This document shows positions 1 through 5,073 of a DNA stretch of 5,073 nt, piece by piece; within the stretch, counting starts at the first letter, position 1; each line of letters opens with the position of its first letter. The notes under the pieces are model-generated. The model did no database searches. It worked only from the letters and a program-made list of their open reading frames with translations, and was not told where the DNA came from. Made by a program: the position numbers and the translations under genes. Location: assembly GCA_035254305.1 (NCBI GenBank), contig DATFAS010000220.1, positions 1-5,073 on the forward strand. Reading direction: 5' to 3'. The DNA comes from DATFAS01 sp035254305 (lineage in GTDB: Bacteria > Bacillota > Bacilli > Aneurinibacillales > RAOX-1).

Positions 1-1272
1 TGTTTTCTGAACCTGGACCTTCGCCCCATCGGTTAGCAGGGATTGTCCCCTAACAACAATTTCATCACCTACCGTAAGGCCAGATTTTACAGTTGCCTGT
101 TCACTGGTTTCTACATCGGTCGTGATTTCCACTTTCTTGACAACAGAATCATTCAATTGATATACATACTTTTTGCCTTGCTCTTCTACGATCGCTGTAT
201 AGGGAATGACAAGTGATTTCACCGTTGGTGAATTCTGATTCTCAAATTTCACATTCGCTACTAAGTCCGACTGCAATTCAGCGGATGGATTCGAAATGGA
301 AATTTCAACAGGATATGCCTTTAGTTGTGAATCGATGACTGGGCTGACGGCAGAAACCACAGCTTCTAGCTTTTTATTTAAAGAAGAAATCTCAATCTCC
401 GCCTTGGTGCCAACGTTCACTCCGATTCTTTCTTGTTCGGATAGATAAGCCTTAACAAGGATCGGATCTACCTGAACAATCGTTACAACCGTAGTCTGTG
501 CCCCTGCCATTTGACCGGCTGCCCCATTCACCATGGAAACGACCCCGGAAATAGGTGAAGTAACCGTTGCATTCGCTAGCTGATCCTTTGCATTCTGCAC
601 TCTGACACTCGCCTGTTTCACGGAAGCCTGTGCCACCTCGATGGAATCCTGCTGTCTAGCGTGGCTTAATGATTGATTGGACTGGTCTAAACTAACTTGA
701 GCATTTTTATAAGCGGTCTCCGCATTTTTCAGGTTCGTTTGGGCTTTCTCTAAGTCAGCTGTGGATGAAGCTCCTGCGGTGAATAATTGTTTAACTCTCT
801 GTTCATTTGTTTGAGCATCCTGTAGTGCCTGATTGGTTTGATCCAAAGTATTCTTAGCTGTAAGGACACTATTTTCTGCTTGTTCCTTCCCATTTACTTG
901 ATTGGTTTGTGCTTGTTTTAAATTGGCTTGAGCCATTTCTAATGCAGCTTGTTCTTGTGCCAATGTATTGGCTAGATCCGTCGAATCTAGCGTAAATAGA
1001 ACGTCCCCTTCTTTGACCTGGGTACCAAGCTCTACATTGATCTGCGCAATTCTTGCACTCACTTTAGGCGAGACAAGCACGGTATTCTTTGGTTGAAGCT
1101 TTCCGGTAACGCCAGCTTTTTGATCGATATCTCCTTCGACAACCTTTGCAATTTGCACAGGCGTCAGGCTCTCATTTGTCTCTGCTTGCGTTGTTGCATC
1201 CTTTTTTCCACAGCCCAACAGGCTGATTGTTACAACCGATAATAAGATCAAAGTTTTATATTTTTTTATCAT
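1..1272 (-). CDS. RND efflux adaptor (HlyD/AcrA-type membrane-fusion lipoprotein), 3' end cut by window
   Basis: Adaptor subunit predicted to sit on the outer face of the cytoplasmic membrane and couple to the RND permease encoded just upstream. I translated 424 residues from ATG at 1272 to position 1 with no stop, so the C-terminal tail is missing. The start is set by an AGGAGG site at 1284-1289, 11 nt before ATG. Residues 1-20 form a lipoprotein signal (KKYK, then a hydrophobic core) ending in lipobox LLGC, with Cys21 as lipid anchor. Next come the first lipoyl half (about 62-98, with GTQVKEGDVLF), a long Ala/Gln/Asn-rich coiled-coil hairpin (about 100-235), the second lipoyl half (about 236-266, ATVTSPISGVV), a beta-barrel (about 268-350) and most of the membrane-proximal domain (353 onward). 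The hairpin turn carries R159, L163 and S170. Typical adaptors end soon after the GAKVQV segment seen here, so probably little is lost. Family call is secure; substrate and partner channel are unknown. Confidence 0.93.
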   Translation of the reverse strand, partial: MIKKYKTLILLSVVTISLLGCGKKDATTQAETNESLTPVQIAKVVEGDIDQKAGVTGKLQPKNTVLVSPKVSARIAQINVELGTQVKEGDVLFTLDSTDLANTLAQEQAALEMAQANLKQAQTNQVNGKEQAENSVLTAKNTLDQTNQALQDAQTNEQRVKQLFTAGASSTADLEKAQTNLKNAETAYKNAQVSLDQSNQSLSHARQQDSIEVAQASVKQASVRVQNAKDQLANATVTSPISGVVSMVNGAAGQMAGAQTTVVTIVQVDPILVKAYLSEQERIGVNVGTKAEIEISSLNKKLEAVVSAVSPVIDSQLKAYPVEISISNPSAELQSDLVANVKFENQNSPTVKSLVIPYTAIVEEQGKKYVYQLNDSVVKKVEITTDVETSEQATVKSGLTVGDEIVVRGQSLLTDGAKVQVQKT

Positions 1273-1294
1273 CTTTATTTCTCCCTCCTTCTAC

Positions 1295-4200
1295 CTAGAA
1301 GTCTACTTCGATATTCGTGGATTCTACAGAAGTCTTTCGTTTTCTCCTTGATCTCCATTTTTTACCGATATCATCAAACCAAGTGTATACCACTGGAATC
1401 AGAATTAACGTAATCAAGGTGGAAAATGATAAACCAAATGCCACAACAATCGCCATCGGAGCCTGACCTTCATTACCTGATCCTCCACCAAAGGCTAGAG
1501 GTGCGATGGCTAAGATGGTAGCTAACGTCGTCATTAGAATAGGACGTAGTCGAACTGGACCCGCAATAAGGATCGCTTCATTACGTTCAACACCCTCTTT
1601 GCGCAGTTGATTAATATAATCAAGAAGCACAATCGCGTTATTCACTACGATTCCGATTAGCAGGATATAGCCAATAAGGGCCATGACACTTAAGGATTTC
1701 CCTGTAAGTAGTAACCCAACGACTACCCCAATGAACGTAGGTGGAATGGAGAACATGATAATAAAAGGATTAACCAATGACTCAAACTGCCCCGCCATTA
1801 CCATGTAGATGAGTACAATAGACAAAATTAATGCCAGCCCAAGCTTCATAAATGATTCTGCCATGTCTTTACCTTGGCCACCCATCTCCACATGGTAGCC
1901 TTCAGGTAAATGGATCTTATTTATTCGTTGCTGAATATCTTTGGTAATGGATCCAAGATCACGGCCAGAAATATCACTCGTAATTTGAACTTCCTTAGTT
2001 TGGTCTTCTCGTTTTATCGTTTGCGGTACCTCTTTTTTGGTTAATTTAGCTACCGAGCCTAATGGAATATTTGCTCCACTTGGCGTCGTTATTCGCAGAC
2101 GCTGCAAGTAACCGATATCCGTCTGATACTCCCGTGGCAGCATCACCTTGACGTCAATCTCATCTTCACCTGAACGGAAGGTTGACGCCTTCTGACCATC
2201 AAAGGAGGTACGAACCACACTTAAGATTTGTGAACTGGTCAAGCCATATAGCTTTGCTTTTTTCTGGTCGATATTCACCTGAAATTCTTGTTGTTTGGCT
2301 TCAAGTGAGCTTTGAACGTTCGTGGTTCCTGATACCTGCTTTACTTCTTCTTTCAGAATGGCGCTAATATCCTCAAGTACCTTCAAATCTTCTCCTAGAA
2401 GATTGATTTGTACAGGTGAACCCTGCCCACCGCCTGAATCAGCAGCCTTTATCACAATTTCTGCATCTGGAATGAATTTGATGTCTTGACGCAGCTGTTC
2501 TACCACCTGATCACTAGACCTCGAACGATGTTTTAAATCTACCAAGAACACATACATTTCGATTTTGTTGCTTGATGCTGCCCCCCCAACAGGTCCTGCA
2601 GCACCTCCACCAACAGACGTATACATCATTTTATATTCGGGTGCCTTTTGGACAACCTCTTCAATTTGCTTAGCTACCTTATCGGTTTCTCCTAATTTGG
2701 TTCCCGGAGGTAGCTTGACATTAATCGATAGCTGCCCTTGGTCCATTTTTGGGATGAACTCCATTCCAACCAAGGGGAATAAGGCAATGGCCCCCACAAA
2801 AAATGCAATGGTAAGAGCTAAGACTGATTTCCTATGGCTAATCGCCCAACGTAAGGCCCCTCGATAGAATTTGGCCACCTTCTCAAACCCAATGTTAAAC
2901 CATACAGCAGGGTTAAATCCCTTATAGTTACCAGCTAGATAGAGTTCTTCATTAGGAATCGTCTTTAACATTCGAGCACTCATCATAGGCACCAATAAGA
3001 GTGAGGCGAGCAATGCTGCTATATGAGAGAAAATGACGGTTAACGCTAAGGGACTAAACAACTCAGCAGCCAATCCATTGACGAAGATAATCGGCAAAAA
3101 CACGACGATCTGCGCTAACGCAGAAGCCATAACCGCATTACCCACCTGCTTAGATCCCTCTTTGGCCGCTTCCATCATACTCTTACCTAATTGGCGGTGA
3201 CGGAAGATGTTCTCCAAGATTACAACAGCGAAGTCAACGAGTGACCCTAAACCTAGCATCAATCCACTTAAAGAAATCAAGTTTATGGTCTGCCCGGTAA
3301 AATACATCAGTGTAAAGGTTGCAATAACTGAAATAGGCATTACAATCGAAACAATAAGGGTAGAACGAAAACTATTTAAAAACATGTAAAGAATCAACAC
3401 AGCAAAAAGTAATCCAAGAGCCGCATGTTCTGCCACATTATTAATGGAATCTTTTATGTAGGTTGAGTTATTCATGACGACTGTCAACTTCATATTGCTT
3501 GGCATATCCTTTTTGATTGCATCTAACTCCTTGATGGCAGCGTCTGCAATCTTAACGGTATTTCCTCCTGAAGCCTTGGTAATCATCAATCCTAAGGTTG
3601 GAGAACCATTAAAGTAGCCTATTTGCGTCATCTTTTTATAGGTGTCATTAATAACAGCAATATCCTTAAGTTGAATCGCACCTCCCGAAACAGGAATCGG
3701 TGTTTGACTAAAGCTTTCAATATCCTCAAATTCACCATTGACACGAATGTTTAGATCGGAATCTCCTTCACCCACTGTTCCACCAGATCCAGATACATTC
3801 GTAGCAGATACCGCTTGTCGTACTTGGTCAAGTGTGATACCGTACACCTGGAGCTTAGTCGGATCTAACTGAATCTCTACAACCCGTTCTTTCCCCCCCA
3901 TCACGGTAAGAGAGGCTACTCCTTCTACACGTTCCATGCGAGACTTAATCGAGTCATCTGCATATTGCTTCATTTCTTTCAGTTCTGCACCAGTAAGTGC
4001 AACGATAATAATCGGCTGACTATTCGGATCAAGCTTCATAATTCGTGGAGATCCTGCCGAATCTGGCAGCATACTGCGAACTTGATCTACTTTATCCCGC
4101 ATATCCTGCGTAGCTTGGTTAATATTGGTGCCCCAATTAAATTTAACAATAACCTGTGAAGCACCTTCGACTGAACTGGATGAGACTGTATCTACATTCT

Positions 4201-4423
4201 CAACGGATGCTATGGCTTCCTCAATCGGTTTGGTCACTAGCTTCTCAACCTGTGATGGGCTTTCTCCCTCTACATTCGTAACCACGACGGCAACTGGAAG
4301 GTTAAGTTCTGGATAGAGATCTACTGCCATTCGCGGTAAAGAAATCATTCCAAATATAAGCATGGCAATAATAACCATCCATACCGCTACAGGACGCCGA
4401 ATAGAAAACTGAGACAAATTCAA
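1295..4423 (-). CDS. RND efflux permease, HAE1 type (AcrB/SwrC-like)
   Basis: Proton-driven inner-membrane exporter, complete at 1042 residues, the usual HAE1 length. Start is TTG at 4423, preceded by AGGAAGTGA; the resulting N-terminus (MNLSQFSIRRPVA) is the family's normal beginning. Layout: TM1 about 12-31; first porter/docking domain about 32-330; TM2-TM6 about 333-483; a cytoplasmic amphipathic helix about 510-525; TM7 about 533-553; second porter/docking domain about 554-855, with FIPKMDQGQ at 556-564; TM8-TM12 about 858-1013; and a basic tail (KKWRSRRKRK, 1021-1030). TM4 reads LVDFAVVILEN, keeping D397 but with F398 where AcrB has its second Asp. TM10 reads GIVVNNAIVLLDY, with N928 where AcrB has Lys940. 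TM11 keeps RLRPILMTT. The loop at 603-620 is Gly/Ala-rich where AcrB has its switch loop. Among Bacillota the best-known relative is SwrC of Bacillus subtilis, but family membership alone does not give a substrate. It lies 19 nt after the regulator and 22 nt before the adaptor. Confidence 0.96.
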   Translation of the reverse strand: MNLSQFSIRRPVAVWMVIIAMLIFGMISLPRMAVDLYPELNLPVAVVVTNVEGESPSQVEKLVTKPIEEAIASVENVDTVSSSSVEGASQVIVKFNWGTNINQATQDMRDKVDQVRSMLPDSAGSPRIMKLDPNSQPIIIVALTGAELKEMKQYADDSIKSRMERVEGVASLTVMGGKERVVEIQLDPTKLQVYGITLDQVRQAVSATNVSGSGGTVGEGDSDLNIRVNGEFEDIESFSQTPIPVSGGAIQLKDIAVINDTYKKMTQIGYFNGSPTLGLMITKASGGNTVKIADAAIKELDAIKKDMPSNMKLTVVMNNSTYIKDSINNVAEHAALGLLFAVLILYMFLNSFRSTLIVSIVMPISVIATFTLMYFTGQTINLISLSGLMLGLGSLVDFAVVILENIFRHRQLGKSMMEAAKEGSKQVGNAVMASALAQIVVFLPIIFVNGLAAELFSPLALTVIFSHIAALLASLLLVPMMSARMLKTIPNEELYLAGNYKGFNPAVWFNIGFEKVAKFYRGALRWAISHRKSVLALTIAFFVGAIALFPLVGMEFIPKMDQGQLSINVKLPPGTKLGETDKVAKQIEEVVQKAPEYKMMYTSVGGGAAGPVGGAASSNKIEMYVFLVDLKHRSRSSDQVVEQLRQDIKFIPDAEIVIKAADSGGGQGSPVQINLLGEDLKVLEDISAILKEEVKQVSGTTNVQSSLEAKQQEFQVNIDQKKAKLYGLTSSQILSVVRTSFDGQKASTFRSGEDEIDVKVMLPREYQTDIGYLQRLRITTPSGANIPLGSVAKLTKKEVPQTIKREDQTKEVQITSDISGRDLGSITKDIQQRINKIHLPEGYHVEMGGQGKDMAESFMKLGLALILSIVLIYMVMAGQFESLVNPFIIMFSIPPTFIGVVVGLLLTGKSLSVMALIGYILLIGIVVNNAIVLLDYINQLRKEGVERNEAILIAGPVRLRPILMTTLATILAIAPLAFGGGSGNEGQAPMAIVVAFGLSFSTLITLILIPVVYTWFDDIGKKWRSRRKRKTSVESTNIEVDF

Positions 4424-4429
4424 CGCTGT

Positions 4430-4438
4430 TCACTTCCT
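4430..4438 (-). promoter_or_regulatory. ribosome-binding site fixing the permease TTG start
   Basis: AGGAAGTGA differs from the ideal AGGAGGTGA at one base and ends 6 nt before TTG at 4423. No in-frame ATG or GTG lies between it and the coding sequence, and the TTG gives the conserved family N-terminus. The site begins only 4 nt after the regulator's TAA stop, so translational coupling is plausible. Confidence 0.8.
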
Positions 4439-4442
4439 TTCT

Positions 4443-4892
4443 TTATCCTATTGTTTTTCGCTTTTTTTCTAGGCAATTGTAAATGAGAGCTAATGATTCA
4501 TGAAGTTTTTCTAGATCTTCGTCGGGGATTTCTTGAAACAGTTCACTGAAAAATCTGGGGAAATACTCTCGATCTAAGACAGGGAATTTATTCTCTAATT
4601 CTTCACACCCTTCAGAAAACCTAATCCAAACTACACGACGGTCTTCTTTATCACGATATCGCTCAATAATCCCTTGTCTCTCTAAGCGATCAGCAATACC
4701 CGATACAGTACTGTAAGACAAGTCGATTAACTCACTGATTTCTCCAATTGTTCTTGGTCTTTCCGCGATTGTCTCCAAGAAAAAAGCCTGTGGAAGTGTA
4801 ATTCCACACTTGCCTAACTCGTGAGTCATAAGCGTCATTAAACTATGAGTATTTTCAAATAGTAATTTTGAAATATTAGAGACTTTCTCCAA
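4443..4892 (-). CDS. MarR-family transcriptional regulator
   Basis: Winged-helix DNA-binding protein of 149 residues, a normal MarR length, probably acting as a homodimer that represses this operon. The N-terminal helix (about 3-28) and C-terminal helices (about 107-145) would form the dimer interface. The DNA-binding part comprises a helix around 34-45, RTIGEISELIDL (47-58), the recognition helix around SYSTVSGIADRLERQGI (59-75) and a beta-wing ending in the family signature DKEDRRVVWI (81-90). Start is taken as TTG at 4892, 5 nt after GGGGGA; the first in-frame ATG codons (residues 19 and 22) lack a ribosome-binding site and would delete most of the first dimerisation helix. Cysteines are at 29, 96 and 140, but nothing specifically suggests a redox sensor. 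It is the first gene of the operon, so autoregulation is likely. Ligand unknown; activator rather than repressor cannot be excluded. Confidence 0.95.
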   Translation of the reverse strand: MEKVSNISKLLFENTHSLMTLMTHELGKCGITLPQAFFLETIAERPRTIGEISELIDLSYSTVSGIADRLERQGIIERYRDKEDRRVVWIRFSEGCEELENKFPVLDREYFPRFFSELFQEIPDEDLEKLHESLALIYNCLEKKRKTIG

Positions 4893-4897
4893 TTTAA

Positions 4898-4903
4898 TCC
4901 CCC
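4898..4903 (-). promoter_or_regulatory. ribosome-binding site fixing the regulator TTG start
   Basis: GGGGGA lies 5 nt before TTG at 4892. It is a weaker match to the anti-Shine-Dalgarno sequence than the sites of the two downstream genes. Together with the TTG codon this suggests the regulator is made at a lower level than the pump. The nearest upstream ATG (4905-4903) is out of frame and meets a stop after three codons. Confidence 0.6.
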
Positions 4904-4973
4904 ATTATTCCTAAAAAAATTTACCAATCACTAGCTCACTTTAATTTAGTAGAATTTTTTGCCTTTATATTTC

Positions 4974-4995
4974 TGATGTGAAAAATTTTCCATCA
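4974..4995. promoter_or_regulatory. imperfect inverted repeat in the early leader
   Basis: TGATGtGAAAA pairs with TTTTCCATCA around one central A; ten base pairs form with a single bulged T. It overlaps the 4983-5003 dyad, so the two could not fold or be occupied together. It may be a protein site or a hairpin near the 5' end of the transcript. It is not a terminator: the stem is AT-rich and no T-run follows it in the direction of transcription. Confidence 0.3.
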
Positions 4996-5003
4996 CAAAA
5001 TTT
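4983..5003. promoter_or_regulatory. perfect 7-7-7 dyad at the predicted start site, candidate operator
   Basis: AAATTTT (4983-4989) and AAAATTT (4997-5003) are perfect inverted arms separated by 7 nt. The 21-bp element begins directly after the -10 hexamer and covers the predicted transcription start, a place where a MarR dimer would block transcription. The arms are pure A/T in an AT-rich region, so chance is a real alternative. Confidence 0.42.
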
Positions 5004-5032
5004 ATCTTAATAGGTAAGAAGACATGTGTCAA
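5004..5032 (-). promoter_or_regulatory. sigma-A-like promoter of the efflux operon
   Basis: On the minus strand a perfect TTGACA (5027-5032) is followed, after exactly 17 nt, by TAAGAT (5004-5009), which matches TATAAT at four of six positions. Transcription would start near 4997, leaving a leader of roughly 105 nt before the regulator's TTG. It is the only good -35/-10 pair I found by eye in the region before the first gene, and it points at the operon. The start point is predicted, not shown. Confidence 0.72.
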
Positions 5033-5051
5033 TAGAATCATTATTTCTATT
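5031..5051. promoter_or_regulatory. perfect 7-7-7 dyad overlapping the -35, candidate operator
   Basis: AATAGAA (5031-5037) and TTCTATT (5045-5051) are perfect inverted arms around a 7-nt spacer. The element touches the upstream edge of the -35 hexamer and has the same 21-bp geometry as the dyad at the predicted start site, with centres 48 bp apart. The arm sequences differ between the two, so they need not bind the same protein. It could also serve a gene to the right of the window. Confidence 0.4.
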
Positions 5052-5073
5052 AAAACAAGGTAAAACTAGTTAC

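Noticed and set aside
2565..2867. Plus-strand open frame inside the permease gene, with others at 2182-2367, 3207-3389, 3965-4159 and 4125-4316
   Set aside because: All lie antisense within a complete, well-conserved RND permease, have low-complexity or composition-driven protein sequence and show no recognisable domain. They are shadows of the coding gene.
4424..4442. Terminator or promoter between regulator and permease (and likewise at 1273-1294)
   Set aside because: The gaps of 19 and 22 nt contain only ribosome-binding sequences, with no stem-loop plus T-run and no room for a promoter.
4827..4838. Internal ATG codons of the regulator (Met19, Met22) as the true start
   Set aside because: No ribosome-binding site precedes them, and starting there would remove most of the first dimerisation helix of a MarR protein of otherwise normal length.
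4894..4905. Three-codon upstream frame (ATG GGG GAT TAA) ending just before the regulator's TTG
   Set aside because: Too short to be evidence by itself, has poor ribosome-site spacing, and such a string is expected by chance. It might matter only if conserved.
4959..4987. Possible rightward promoter: TTGCCT, 17 nt, AAAAAT on the plus strand
   Set aside because: Both hexamers match only four of six positions in AT-rich DNA, and no plus-strand gene begins before the window ends.
5060..5073. Palindrome AACTAGTT (5064-5071) with GTAA/TTAC flanks at the right edge
   Set aside because: Short and at the window boundary; the two possible symmetry axes are out of register, so it cannot be judged as a site or terminator here.

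Overview
The window holds one compact, leftward-transcribed efflux operon. Reading along the minus strand from right to left, it contains a promoter and leader region (about 4893-5073), a MarR-family regulator (4443-4892), an RND-superfamily efflux permease of the HAE1 type (1295-4423), and a lipoprotein membrane-fusion (adaptor) subunit (1-1272). The adaptor runs off the left edge without a stop codon. The gaps between genes are 19 nt and 22 nt, so the three genes are very probably cotranscribed. No plus-strand gene, RNA gene, mobile element, CRISPR array or terminator could be supported.

The organism looks like a member of the Bacillota. Ribosome-binding sites are strong and purine-rich (AGGAGG, AGGAAGTGA), two of the three genes appear to start with TTG, and the adaptor carries a lipobox (LLGC) like those of Gram-positive lipoproteins. 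The promoter has a good sigma-A-like -35/-10 pair. Base composition looks mid-range in the genes and very AT-rich upstream. Genus cannot be fixed from this sequence. A diderm Bacillota lineage is not excluded, because the adaptor hairpin retains the R-x3-L-x6-S pattern associated with TolC docking, yet no outer-membrane channel gene is visible here.

In the expected model, the MarR dimer binds operators in the promoter and represses the whole operon, itself included, until a ligand releases it. The 12-TM RND permease then exports a hydrophobic or amphipathic compound using the proton gradient. The lipid-anchored adaptor assembles around the permease on the outer face of the membrane. The substrate cannot be read from the sequence.

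The points most worth a second look are: an altered proton-relay motif in the permease (Asp-Phe in TM4, Asn-Asn in TM10); the TolC-docking-like motif in a lipoprotein adaptor; a set of perfect and near-perfect dyads bracketing the promoter core; and the regulator-permease-adaptor gene order. Overall this is a recognisable efflux operon with some unusual details. I did not find evidence of an undescribed system.
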